From contig CP117875.1 of assembly GCA_028736075.1 (NCBI GenBank), positions 3,782,001 to 3,846,000 of the forward strand: a DNA stretch of 64,000 bases. Reading direction: 5' to 3'. Below are positions 27,641 through 37,100 of the stretch, in pieces. Position numbers and translations under genes: made by a program. The first letter of the stretch is position 1; every line of letters starts with the position of its first letter. Source of the stretch: Chryseobacterium sp. KACC 21268 (GTDB lineage Bacteria; Bacteroidota; Bacteroidia; Flavobacteriales; Weeksellaceae). Below the pieces are notes generated by a model. It was given only the letters and a program-made list of their open reading frames with translations. It made no database searches and was not told where the DNA came from.

Positions 27641-28984
27641 ATGGCAAAACTCAAAACTCTATATTTCTGTCAGAATTGTGGCGCACAATATTCCCAGTGG
27701 CACGGGCAATGCAAAACCTGTGGCGAATGGAACACTTTGGTGGAGGAAATCGTTGAAAAATCCACCAAATCTGTAGCGACAAAATCCAAATCTTCCATCA
27801 TTAACATCATTGAGGTGGAAGCCATAGAAGAACCAAGAATCGTGACACCTTCAGAAGAACTCAACCGTGTTTTGGGTGGCGGAATTGTACTCGGATCGGT
27901 AACTTTGATTGGAGGAGAACCAGGAATTGGGAAATCTACCCTTCTTCTTCAACTTGCCTTGAAGATGAAGAAAAAAATCCTGTATGTTTCGGGCGAAGAA
28001 AGCGCCTCACAAATCAAAATGAGAGCAGACAGACTCGCGGACGTAAAGAATCCAAACTGTTTCCTTTTCACAGAAACGTCATTAGAAAAAATCATACACG
28101 AGGCAACGAAACTGATGCCCGATTTTGTTATCATTGACTCTATCCAGACTTTGCAATCGCAATTGATAGAAAGTTCACCTGGAACAGTTTCACAAATCCG
28201 TGAGTGTTCTAATGAGATCATCAAATTTGCCAAAGAAAATAATATTCCTGTATTCCTTGTCGGTCACATTACAAAAGACGGACAGATTGCAGGACCAAAA
28301 GTTCTGGAACATATGGTAGATGTGGTTCTTAATTTTGATGGTGACAGAAATCATTTATTCAGATTATTGAGAGCAAACAAAAACCGTTTTGGTTCAACTT
28401 CGGAAATTGGAATTTACGAGATGATTTCCAGCGGTTTAAAAGAAATTAAAAACCCATCAGAAATTCTGATTACAAAGAAATTTGAAGAATTATCCGGAAA
28501 TTCTGTTGCAGTAACTTTGGAGGGAAACAGACCTATGCTTTTAGAAATTCAAGCTTTGGTTTCCACCGCAGTTTACGGAACGCCCCAAAGAAGTTCCACC
28601 GGTTTCGACTCCAAAAGACTGAATATGCTACTTGCAGTTTTGGAAAAGCGAGCCGGTTTTCAACTAGGTTCAAAAGATGTTTTCCTCAATATTACTGGTG
28701 GAATTAAGACTGATGATCCGGCTTTGGATTTGGCGGTTGTTGCCTCTATTTTATCAAGTAATGAAGACATTGCAATTTCAGAACATTATTGTTTTGCGGG
28801 AGAAATTGGTTTGAGCGGAGAAATCCGTCCTGTTGCACAAGTAGAACAACGCATCACAGAGGCAGAAAAGTTAGGCTACGAGAAGATATTCATTTCTAAT
28901 CTGAACAAACTTCCTAAGAAAAAATTCGGAATTAAAGTAGAGGAAATTAGTAAGATTGAGGATTTTGTAGAGTCATTATTCTAA
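27641..28984 (+). CDS. radA: DNA repair protein RadA
   Basis: RadA is a RecA-like ATPase that drives branch migration during recombinational repair. The 447-residue protein has an N-terminal four-cysteine zinc finger (Cys10, Cys13, Cys24, Cys27), a Walker A loop at about 92-100 (GEPGIGKST), the RadA-specific KNRFG motif after the ATPase core, and a C-terminal Lon-protease-like domain (LDLAVVASILSS, FAGEIGLSGEIRPV). Length and order are canonical. The start ATG 27641 is the only one that keeps the zinc finger intact. Confidence 0.96.
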   Translation: MAKLKTLYFCQNCGAQYSQWHGQCKTCGEWNTLVEEIVEKSTKSVATKSKSSIINIIEVEAIEEPRIVTPSEELNRVLGGGIVLGSVTLIGGEPGIGKSTLLLQLALKMKKKILYVSGEESASQIKMRADRLADVKNPNCFLFTETSLEKIIHEATKLMPDFVIIDSIQTLQSQLIESSPGTVSQIRECSNEIIKFAKENNIPVFLVGHITKDGQIAGPKVLEHMVDVVLNFDGDRNHLFRLLRANKNRFGSTSEIGIYEMISSGLKEIKNPSEILITKKFEELSGNSVAVTLEGNRPMLLEIQALVSTAVYGTPQRSSTGFDSKRLNMLLAVLEKRAGFQLGSKDVFLNITGGIKTDDPALDLAVVASILSSNEDIAISEHYCFAGEIGLSGEIRPVAQVEQRITEAEKLGYEKIFISNLNKLPKKKFGIKVEEISKIEDFVESLF

Positions 28985-29023
28985 ATTAATTCTGTAAATT
29001 TATAAGACTAAAAGCATGCTCAC

Positions 29024-29596
29024 TTGAATTACCTCGCCCACTCTATCCTCTCTTTTACCAATGGACAACTCGTTGGCAATATGATTGCGGATTTCATAAA
29101 AAACAATGAGCGAGAAAATTTTCCTTTGGAAATACAAGAAGGCATCACGGTCCATCGGGCGATTGATACTTTTACGGATTCTCATCCGGCTGTTTCGGAG
29201 GCTAAAAAGATTTTCAGTCCTTTGGTAAGGCTCTATTCCGGAGCTTTTGTGGATGTTGCTTTTGATTACTTTGTGGCGCATCTTTACACTGAAGAAGAAT
29301 TAAAAATACATTCCACCAAAGTTTACAAAATCCTTTGGGAAAATGAACAATGGCTTCCTGAAAATTACAAAAAAATGCTTGTAAGAATGGAGCAAGATGA
29401 TTGGCTCAGTAATTACAGACAAGACCAAGGCATCAAATTCAGTATGCAAAATGTTTTGCACAAGGCCAAATATCTTGACACAAGCATTCCCATTTTTGAT
29501 ACTTTTCGACAGAATAAAAAAGAGCTTCAAATTCATTTTGATGCATTCTTCCCGGATATTTTATTGGAGTGTACGAAGAAATATAAATCGATTTAA
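29024..29596 (+). CDS. Acyl carrier protein phosphodiesterase-like protein (DUF479), TTG start
   Basis: This 190-residue protein of the AcpH/DUF479 family is proposed to remove the phosphopantetheine arm from acyl carrier protein. Family blocks are NYLAHS at the N-terminus, VGNMIADFIK, GITVHRAIDTFTDSHP (His/Asp metal-binding region), and FVDVAFDYFVAH. The frame must begin at TTG 29024, because the first residues NYLAHS are conserved and no ATG or GTG precedes them in frame; the ATG at 29016 is out of frame. It starts 39 bp after radA on the same strand. The biochemical role in Bacteroidota is not established from sequence. Confidence 0.75.
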   Translation: MNYLAHSILSFTNGQLVGNMIADFIKNNERENFPLEIQEGITVHRAIDTFTDSHPAVSEAKKIFSPLVRLYSGAFVDVAFDYFVAHLYTEEELKIHSTKVYKILWENEQWLPENYKKMLVRMEQDDWLSNYRQDQGIKFSMQNVLHKAKYLDTSIPIFDTFRQNKKELQIHFDAFFPDILLECTKKYKSI

Positions 29597-29693
29597 TTTT
29601 GGCTTTACGACTGATATCATCATCCGAAAAATATTTAATATAAATATACGATTATCATTGATTTTTTAATACTTTTGTCGCTACATCAAAGCT

Positions 29694-31154
29694 GTGGAAT
29701 TTACAAAAAGATTAATACTAGTACTACTATTAATTGCGTGCATATTACAAACGAAAGCGCAAGAATACACGCCTGAAAAGATTGACAATATTCTTTCTGA
29801 GACGTTTCATCTGGCAGATAGAAACAGGGCTTTGAGAATAGGCCTGGATACTTACAACATTTCTGACAACAACGGATATTACCTTGGCAAAGCAAAATCC
29901 TTAAAGGTGATCATCAATTCTTACTTAGGCTTGGGAGAACAGCAAAAAGCTCTGGAGGCTGCTGATAAACTTCTGAACTTGGCCAACAAGGAAAGTGATG
30001 ATTATCACTCAGTTCAAAGCTTAATTGCCAAATCACTCGCCTACTCCTATCTTGGTTTTTTTGATAAAGCAACCGAAACAAGCACAACTGCGGAAAACCT
30101 TTGCCAGCAAATAAAGGATAACTACGAGTATTACAGCTCTATGGGACAGATCTATGCAGGGAGATCGGAAATCATGAATTTAAAATATGAGCTTCCTCAA
30201 CACACCATCAAAAATGATCTGAAGAGTGTAGAATATTACAACAAAATAAAAGATCCAAAGAAAAGAAACGGCTGGCTCGCAATCCAATACTCCAGTGTCG
30301 GTTACACTTACATAGATCTCGACCAACACGACAAAGCACTCTACTACAACCGCAAAGCCTATCTCTTATCAAAAGCAGATAACGACTCTATAAACCAAGC
30401 TTTTGGACTGTACGGACTTGGCAACACTTATCTGGAAATGAACAAGATGGATAGCTCTATCTATTATTACAAACAGGCATTACCAATCTTCGAAAAAGCA
30501 CAGGACATCTACAGATTACAATACATTTACGATGATCTTTCAACCATTTATGAAAAAATGGAAGATGACAGACTCTACGGCTATTACGCCAAAAAATCTA
30601 AAGAACTATATGATGTAATCAGAAAAAAAGAGAAGGCAGAAACGGACAATATTTCAAAAAACATTATCGATAGTGAAAAAACGAGCTGGTACAAAAATTT
30701 ATATTTCATCATAGCCGGCCTTATTATTTTCTTCATTGTTAAAATGTATTTCACTATTAAATATTTCAAAAGATTCCGAAGAGAAAGACAAAAAAGAGTC
30801 AGAACCAAAATTCACCTGATTGCGAAAGAAAAGGAACTAGATCAATTGGAATCAAAAGTCAATGATGCTTTTGCCGAAGTTTTGGAATTGGCCAAGTGTA
30901 ATGACTCCTCTTTTCTTAGCCGTTTCAAAGAAGTGTATCCGGATTTTTATTCAAATTTAAATAAAACCTATCCGGAAATGACAAGCGGGCAACTTCGGTT
31001 CTGTGCACTTCTCAAACTTAATTTTTCCACAAAAGAAATTGCCAATTGCACCCACATATCCGTAAGAAGCGTGGAGATGAAAAAAAGCAGATTGCGAAAA
31101 CAATTGAACATTGCATCCGATGTTGACCTTAATAACTGGATGATAAATTTCTAA
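29694..31154 (+). CDS. Membrane-anchored TPR protein with LuxR-type C-terminal helix-turn-helix
   Basis: This 486-residue one-component regulator of a type frequent in Flavobacteriia has a signal peptide (1-22, ending QTKAQ), periplasmic tetratricopeptide repeats (about 60-310, for example GLYGLGNTYLEMNKMDSSIYYY), a membrane helix near 330-350, a cytoplasmic coiled coil, and a terminal HTH (NFSTKEIANCTHISVRSVEM). The start is GTG 29694, needed to keep the signal peptide. TACTTTTG at 29670-29677 could be the -7 box. Ligand and targets are unknown. It stands alone, and the next 318 bp hold no gene. Confidence 0.82.
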   Translation: MEFTKRLILVLLLIACILQTKAQEYTPEKIDNILSETFHLADRNRALRIGLDTYNISDNNGYYLGKAKSLKVIINSYLGLGEQQKALEAADKLLNLANKESDDYHSVQSLIAKSLAYSYLGFFDKATETSTTAENLCQQIKDNYEYYSSMGQIYAGRSEIMNLKYELPQHTIKNDLKSVEYYNKIKDPKKRNGWLAIQYSSVGYTYIDLDQHDKALYYNRKAYLLSKADNDSINQAFGLYGLGNTYLEMNKMDSSIYYYKQALPIFEKAQDIYRLQYIYDDLSTIYEKMEDDRLYGYYAKKSKELYDVIRKKEKAETDNISKNIIDSEKTSWYKNLYFIIAGLIIFFIVKMYFTIKYFKRFRRERQKRVRTKIHLIAKEKELDQLESKVNDAFAEVLELAKCNDSSFLSRFKEVYPDFYSNLNKTYPEMTSGQLRFCALLKLNFSTKEIANCTHISVRSVEMKKSRLRKQLNIASDVDLNNWMINF

Positions 31155-31472
31155 TATTTATAAATAATACAACTGATAACCAAATACTTAACAAAGTGTT
31201 GTAGATATGTTGTAGTCTGTTTTTTGCATATATTATGTTAAATAGCAAACTTTGCACCTGATTGAAAAACAGTAATTTTAATTACTACAAATTTATTGCT
31301 TAAAGGCATTTGCGCTCAGGTTCTGAAAACACAAAAGAACATAAATCTGTAAGGATTTATTTATGCTAGACAATCAGCTTATTTTTCAAATTGAAAATTA
31401 ATTCATATCAAAAAGCTGATAAAAAATGAAGCTTTGAATCTATATGATTCTTAGCTTTTCTTTTTTCCGATA
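31155..31472. other. 318-bp stretch with hairpins and a possible micro-ORF
   Basis: No ordinary gene was seen. A 12-codon frame (MLDNQLIFQIEN, ATG 31364) follows an AAGGA about 8 nt upstream. Its DNA also forms half of a hairpin (ATCAGCTT 31373-31380 with AAGCTGAT 31413-31420). A second hairpin at 31429-31457 looks like a bidirectional terminator. The region could hold a small RNA or simply decayed DNA. Confidence 0.4.
31429..31463. terminator. Bidirectional terminator-like hairpin before the VOC gene end
   Basis: AAGCT..GAATC pairs with GATTC..AGCTT around TATAT. A T-rich tail lies on the right for the plus strand and an A-run on the left for the minus strand. It probably ends the minus-strand DUF6702-VOC unit. 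Confidence 0.6.
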
Positions 31473-31922
31473 TCACCTATGTTGATCTATGAGGATTTTA
31501 TTACCATCCGGATCTGTAAGCTCAATATAAGCCGGACCTTTGGTTTTCTCATCTGCCTCTGTATTTAGTTTGATTTGATTACTCTTCAGTCTTTTCTGAA
31601 TTTCACGCACATCTGTAAAAGGATTGACTTCCTTCGCTTTTTCGTCCCAACCCGGATTAAAGGTTAGGATATTCCCTTCAAACATTCCCTGGAAAATCCC
31701 GATAATAGTAGTGCCATTTTTCATTATCAGATAATTTTGTTTCATATCACCGCCCATCTGAGAGAAACCAAGATTTTCATAAAACTCCTTAGATTTTTGT
31801 AAATTTTTCACATTAAGGCTTACCGAAAAAACACCTAAAGGAAGTGGAGTTTCTGTCTCTTTATTTTGCGAAAAGATTTTGAAGGAAATTAGTAGAAATA
31901 ACAATGCAGCTGACTTTTTCAT
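31473..31922 (-). CDS. Secreted VOC (glyoxalase-fold) family protein
   Basis: This 149-residue protein has a vicinal-oxygen-chelate fold: SVSLNVKNLQKSKEFYENLGF at the start of the first module and YIELTDPDGNKILIDQ at the end of the second. Unusually it has a signal peptide (MKKSAALLFLLISFKIFSQ), so it should act outside the cytoplasm. The normal metal-ligand pattern is incomplete, with Glu in the closing YIEL strand but no clear His partner, so it may bind a ligand rather than catalyse. It follows the DUF6702 gene after 28 bp and is probably co-transcribed with it. Confidence 0.82.
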   Translation of the reverse strand: MKKSAALLFLLISFKIFSQNKETETPLPLGVFSVSLNVKNLQKSKEFYENLGFSQMGGDMKQNYLIMKNGTTIIGIFQGMFEGNILTFNPGWDEKAKEVNPFTDVREIQKRLKSNQIKLNTEADEKTKGPAYIELTDPDGNKILIDQHR

Positions 31923-31950
31923 ATTTAAAGTTTTTGGTTGAGTTATTAAA

Positions 31951-32454
31951 TTAAAACTGCTGATAGAGATAACGGTCAGGATAATTCAGTTTTTCACTTT
32001 TGCGTTTGCCTTCTACGACGATGTGAATAATATTCATTTGATCATCAAATAGATTGTACAAAAAACTCACAGCTGTTTCCACTTTTTTTGGTGCTGATAA
32101 AGTTTCAGATTCCAGATAGACATTCACACTTTCGTGATCTTCTTCATATCCTACGTAATTCACTTTTATGAATTGATTATCAGCTTTTAGTTTCAGATAT
32201 TCCGAAGCATACTGTTCTAATTCTTTATTAATTTCTGATTTATATTTTGGATCCAGAAAATGAACCGATTTTCCATATTTCTTATTGAGCGCATTCTCGA
32301 GGTCATCCATAAAAAACCGTCCTGTGACCTCAAAAGTTTTTGATTTTGAGTTGTAATTAAATTCTACCGAACCCACGTGATAAGGATGAACCTCGAAGGA
32401 AACAAGACAGAAAACAAAACAAGACAGAATAAGTAGCAGAAAGGATTTTTTCAT
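31951..32454 (-). CDS. DUF6702 family exported protein
   Basis: This is a 167-residue exported protein with a hydrophobic N-terminus ending near FEVHPYHVGS, matching the DUF6702 family (HPYHVGSVEFNYN start, then PDRYLY end). The start is ATG 32454: a minus-strand TAATTTTG promoter box (32475-32482) lies between it and the earlier ATG at 32487, which is therefore rejected. It is divergent from the HupE-like gene, a pairing often seen in Bacteroidota, and sits upstream of the secreted VOC gene. Function is unknown; the pairing hints at metal or envelope homeostasis but proves nothing. Confidence 0.8.
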   Translation of the reverse strand: MKKSFLLLILSCFVFCLVSFEVHPYHVGSVEFNYNSKSKTFEVTGRFFMDDLENALNKKYGKSVHFLDPKYKSEINKELEQYASEYLKLKADNQFIKVNYVGYEEDHESVNVYLESETLSAPKKVETAVSFLYNLFDDQMNIIHIVVEGKRKSEKLNYPDRYLYQQF

Positions 32455-32474
32455 CAGCAAAACATAATTGAAAT

Positions 32475-32482
32475 CAAAATTA
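32475..32482 (-). promoter_or_regulatory. -7 box (TAATTTTG, minus strand) of the DUF6702-VOC unit
   Basis: It reads TAATTTTG on the minus strand, 20 nt before ATG 32454. It helps decide the start codon of the gene. Confidence 0.55.
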
Positions 32483-32517
32483 ATCATTATTTTCGTACGG
32501 TTTTCAGAAATTGAACG

Positions 32518-33084
32518 ATGAAGGATTTTCTATTTTACTTACAGCTGGGTTGGGATCACATAATTTCTTTGGACGCTTTGGATCATCAGCTTTTTATTTT
32601 AGCGTTGATTGCGGCGTACAGCTTCAAGGACTTTAAAAGGTTACTAATACTGGTCACCGCTTTTACCATTGGTCACTGTATTACTTTGGCGTTATCTAGT
32701 TTCGATATTATCCGCGTGAAAAGCGTCTGGATAGAGTTTCTGATTCCCTGTACGATTGTAATCACCGCTTTGGATAATATCTTGTTCAAGGGGAAACATC
32801 CTTATCAATATTATTTCGCCTTATTTTTTGGACTGATCCACGGGATGGGATTTGCGAATACTGCACGAATGATGCTGGCTAAAGAACAAAGCATTACGAT
32901 TCCGCTTTTAGGCTTCAATATCGGTCTGGAACTGGGGCAGATTGCAATGGTTTTGATCATCCTGATAATCTTCACGTTTGTCACAAAATTTACAAAACTC
33001 AACCAGAGAGATTGGCTCCTAATCACCTCATCTGCAGCAGGAGCACTGGCGCTTCAGATGGCGCTGGAAAGAATGCCTTTTTGA
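32518..33084 (+). CDS. HupE/UreJ-family membrane protein
   Basis: This 188-residue protein has six or so membrane helices and conserved histidines typical of the HupE/UreJ_2 family: LGWDHIISLDALDHQLF, TIGHCITLALS and GLIHGMGFANTA. Members are found with hydrogenase, urease or metal genes and some are thought to carry nickel or cobalt; none of those partner enzymes is present here. It is divergent from DUF6702 across 63 bp, a recurrent pairing. Substrate and direction of transport cannot be decided. Confidence 0.85.
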   Translation: MKDFLFYLQLGWDHIISLDALDHQLFILALIAAYSFKDFKRLLILVTAFTIGHCITLALSSFDIIRVKSVWIEFLIPCTIVITALDNILFKGKHPYQYYFALFFGLIHGMGFANTARMMLAKEQSITIPLLGFNIGLELGQIAMVLIILIIFTFVTKFTKLNQRDWLLITSSAAGALALQMALERMPF

Positions 33085-33119
33085 TCGGAGAAGGCAAATT
33101 ATAGTATTATTTAACCGAT

Positions 33120-33488
33120 TTATCGCAAAACCTGCCATCTTGGGATGATTGCCAGCAAACCGAGTCCGATGTACAGAAAAATCACGGTAACGTCTGAATA
33201 TAGAAATGTGCTGAGGTAATAGTTGTGCAGTGCAAAATGAACCGCCACAAAGATTGGGAAAAGAATGACACCTATCTTCCTGTAAAGTAAAATCAAAACC
33301 CAGCTGATGATGACCATAAAATCTACGCCGAAAGTGTAATAGAAAAAATTACCCGGAATATTGATCTTTTGATGAAGCGAATATTCGGCGTAATCTGTAT
33401 TGATACTGAGTAGATAAACCAAAATAATTAATCCGAAAAAGAGATAATAATCTTTGTTGTTTTTGAAACTTTTGTCTGCTGCTTCCAT
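33120..33488 (-). CDS. Small integral membrane protein of unknown function
   Basis: This is a 122-residue protein with four predicted membrane helices (YYLFFGLIILVYLLS, FMVIISWVLILLY, VILFPIFVAVHFALH, VTVIFLYIGLGLLAI), a charged N-terminus and a short basic C-terminus. It is not recognised as a named family. It is convergent with the HupE-like gene (35 bp apart) and follows the Lrp terminator on the minus strand, so it is probably transcribed separately from Lrp. Confidence 0.65.
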   Translation of the reverse strand: MEAADKSFKNNKDYYLFFGLIILVYLLSINTDYAEYSLHQKINIPGNFFYYTFGVDFMVIISWVLILLYRKIGVILFPIFVAVHFALHNYYLSTFLYSDVTVIFLYIGLGLLAIIPRWQVLR

Positions 33489-33501
33489 CGCATAAAAGTA
33501 T

Positions 33502-33533
33502 AAAAAAAAGAGCTTATATGAATAAGCTCTTTC
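33502..33533 (-). terminator. Intrinsic terminator of the Lrp/AsnC gene
   Basis: AGAGCTTAT pairs with ATAAGCTCT around ATGA, with an A-run at left serving as the minus-strand U-run. Confidence 0.85.
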
Positions 33534-33554
33534 TATAGAAATTCTATTAACTAA

Positions 33555-34025
33555 CTATATACTAACCGCGTTTATCAAACGGTTCTTATCACTGATGTAC
33601 TCCTCCATAGAGATCATACTTTCTGTTCTCATTACATCCTGAATATCATCTATTTGATAAATGATTTTTTTCGCATCCTCTGTGTTTTTTGCTTTCATTT
33701 TGCAGAAGATGTTATATTTTCCTGATGTTACACTAGCTTCTACCACATTTGGAATAAGAGCCAATTGCTTCAATACTTCCTGTGTGTGGTTAGATTTTGT
33801 AAGTAAAATACCGATGAATGCAGTGAAGTTGTAATCCAACTTGCTGTAGTCTATGCTAAGAGAAGATCCCAAAATAATTCCTGCATCTTCCATTTTCTTT
33901 ACTCTTACGTGGATAGTTCCTGCGGACACGTCCATTTGCTTAGCAATTTCCGTAAAAGGCATTCTTGTGTTTTCTACTAAGAAATCAAGAATTTTTTTAT
34001 CGATATCGTCCAATTGATAGTTCAT
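33555..34025 (-). CDS. Lrp/AsnC family transcriptional regulator
   Basis: This 156-residue regulator has an N-terminal winged HTH (DIDKKILDFLVENTRMPFTEIAKQMDVSAGTIHVRVKKME) and a C-terminal RAM/ligand-sensing domain with the turn VTSGKYNIFCKMKAKN. This family responds to amino acids and forms octamers. No amino-acid gene is adjacent, so its targets are unknown. It has its own promoter (34067-34101, minus strand) and its own terminator. Confidence 0.9.
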   Translation of the reverse strand: MNYQLDDIDKKILDFLVENTRMPFTEIAKQMDVSAGTIHVRVKKMEDAGIILGSSLSIDYSKLDYNFTAFIGILLTKSNHTQEVLKQLALIPNVVEASVTSGKYNIFCKMKAKNTEDAKKIIYQIDDIQDVMRTESMISMEEYISDKNRLINAVSI

Positions 34026-34066
34026 TGTAATTTTATTATTTATTTAAAATATATCTAATTTTTTTG

Positions 34067-34101
34067 CAAATTTATAAAAAATTAAATTAACTAAAAACAA
34101 A
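34067..34101 (-). promoter_or_regulatory. Promoter of the Lrp/AsnC gene
   Basis: On the minus strand TTTG (34098-34101), a 23-bp spacer and TAAATTTG (34067-34074) match the Bacteroidota consensus. The leader is about 35 nt. Confidence 0.6.
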
Positions 34102-34152
34102 TATTAAAACATTAACAGCTTTTAACAAACCAACCATATTCTATGATAATTA

Positions 34153-37100
34153 TCATTTTATTGGCTTGTTTTTTAAGGAATCTTCTTTATTTGCCTCCAC
34201 AGCTGCAGAGTCTCTTTTTATTCTTTCACGTCTTTTGAAGATATATTTGAAGGAATTAAAACTTTTACTGTACACAACTCCAACACCATAACTCTGATTG
34301 AGAACATTAGCCGTTCCCAGACCAAGGTTAGAAGGTTTGGAATAGGCTCTTAGCAATCGGCTTCCGTTATTCAGTCGGCTCCAGTCATATTCAATAGTTC
34401 CTTCGGCGGATAGATAATTGCTTGTCGCGTTCTCCGTCCTTGCTACCGGCACTCCTAATCCTGTTTTTAATTTGAATCGAGGTGATAAGGCCAAACTCAC
34501 GCTGGTATTAGCTCTGTCTGACGTATTGGAATTCGGATCACCACTGATATAGTCCAGATTGACCTGGAAGGCACTACTGATCGTATTTAGCACCGACCCC
34601 AATTGCTTGAACAACATATTATAACCTGTGTTAATCGCCGTATTCTGCAGATTAAAATCAAGTCCACCACTGTTGACAACATTGAAACTGTTAAGTACCA
34701 GAATAGACCCAAACTGGATTGTACGCTCATCCTGATTATTCATTTTAGTCGCCAGCGTTTCCCTTACTTCGGAAGAGCTATCGGGCGCTGAGACTCCAAA
34801 TTCTATATCAGGTTTTGTAAGTGTATTGGTAATTTTTGTAGTCAGCACAACGTTGATTGGCTGCGTAAGAGACATTCCTAAGTATTCGCCGGCATTGGTG
34901 ACTGGTCTTGTATAATTGGCCGTGATATCAAGATCCGGCGTCATTGGGCTACCACTCCATCGGATGATGCTGTTTCTTGCGATCTGGAAAGTTCTGTCGA
35001 GGATTGCTTTGGAGACAAATGTTCCGTTATCCACCGTGTAAGTCCCATTCATACTGATATTTCCACTTCTTTCCATCCTAAATTTTAAATGGTCTGCATC
35101 GCCTTTCACAGCAATACTTCCCACATCATCTCCTACCAGAACATTCACCAATGTCCCTTTGTCAACAGATATATCAAAATCCATTAGCATATTAGCACCG
35201 GATTTTTTCTTTTTTTCCACAGAGATTCCACCTTCGTCATCACGTTTTAGGAATCTTAAGATTTTGAATTCGTCCACATTGGCTTTCGATGCACTGTTAA
35301 AGGTAAATGTACTATTATTCAGAACTTTCAGACCGTCATTTGGGGTGGAAATTTCCAACCCGGAAACAGGTCCACTGACGTAGATATCACCCTGACCATA
35401 GACGCGCCCCCAGAACAAATCATTATCTTCCTGAGAATTATTAATCACTAAAAGATTATCCGCCCGCATAATTAAGTTGATTCCCAGCGAAGAAAGTGTT
35501 TCAAACTGAATAGAACCAGAGATATTACCTTTGGAATTAGTCCTTCCGTCCTTGATGCCTATATTATTCAGAAGTGCAAGACCTCTGGAAAGATTAATGA
35601 CGGTATCATCAAATGAATAATCAACTCCTGTGAACAATAATTTCAAACCAAAGCCTTTCAACGCAAGATCACCGCTGTAATCTATGTCATTCAACGCGCC
35701 AGAAATTTTAAGATCACCTGTTGCTTTTCCTCGGAAGTTTCCGAAGATCTCTTTTACAAACTGCTGTGCAAATGCGAGATCAAACTCATTCATTTTCGCA
35801 TTCACATCCAAAACCGGAGAGGCTGGATTATTATCGATCGTTCCTGAAACATCCAAAGTATTTTTTCCTAAAAACTCAGATGATAATGCCTGGATGCTTA
35901 CATCAAACACGTTTGGTTTTTCGCTTTTGGTAATCTTTGTTTCAAGATTTCCCATCGCTTTTCCATTCATAAAGATTTCATTAACATCCAAATCAACCAA
36001 TGGCTCCAGGTTTGTTCCGGATTTTTTGATCTGTATTGTTCCGTTGGCGATTCCTTTAATATCTAAAGCGTTTTTACTATTTCCTAAGGCTAACAATTTT
36101 GAAATATCCAGGTTTTTGACCTCAGCATCCGCTGTGAAATCTTTTGCAGATTTGAAGTCGGCATCTTTTATCAGTAGTTCGCTTTCATCAGAATAAATCC
36201 TGAGATTTTTTATCAGGAAATCTTTTTCTCTTTTTCGATAAGTGATAGAATGATTAAGTTCCGGACTGGTATCAATACTCCATGCCACCTCATTTAATTT
36301 GATGGTGGTTGGTTCAAATCTGAGTACATAATCGCCTGCAGTATTCGTGGTTTGGTTGATATTAACAGCATATTCCTTCATCTGTTTTGCACTTTCATCT
36401 TCCAAACTTCCTAATTTGAAGACGGTCCCAATATGCAGAACCTGGGAATTTTCATTATTAGCCGTGAGCTTCACATCCTGCAAAACATTTTTGCCATACT
36501 GCGCTCTTTTCACGGTAGCAAGCAATTGCTGACTCAAATCGGCTGTGTTGATTCTTAAACTTAGGCTATCTACCATCGCACTGTCACTTGCCTTGTTTAG
36601 ATCTGGCTGATAAGTTGCATCTGTTTCTGCTAAGAATTTTTCAGCTTCACTCAATTCTTTTTTGCTTGTTAAAACATATTTGATTTGAGAAGCATCAGCA
36701 TTCAATATCAGATCATTTGTGTTTCCATTGTAATTTCCGCCAACTTTTGCTCCGTTCTTAAGTTCAAGATCTGGGACGAAGAAAGAAACCAAACCTTGCT
36801 TCACATCAAAGTCGAAGTCGAAACTTTGTCCGTTGTATGTTTTCTTTGGTGGATTACCAACCAATATTTTGTTGATACTATTGGTGACCATATTCCCAAT
36901 ATCTTCGAGATCAAATCTTCCTGAAATCCTTCCCGTGATCGTACCTGGCGCATCTACGGAGACAATTCGGTTTCCATTTTCGAAGAATGCCTTTAGTTTG
37001 GAATCTGGAATACTGAGTTTCTGTTTGCTTGAATTAAGAGTTAGACCTTTGATATCCGCATCCAGATTCAGGTCGTTCAGATTGGTCATCGAGACTTTTC

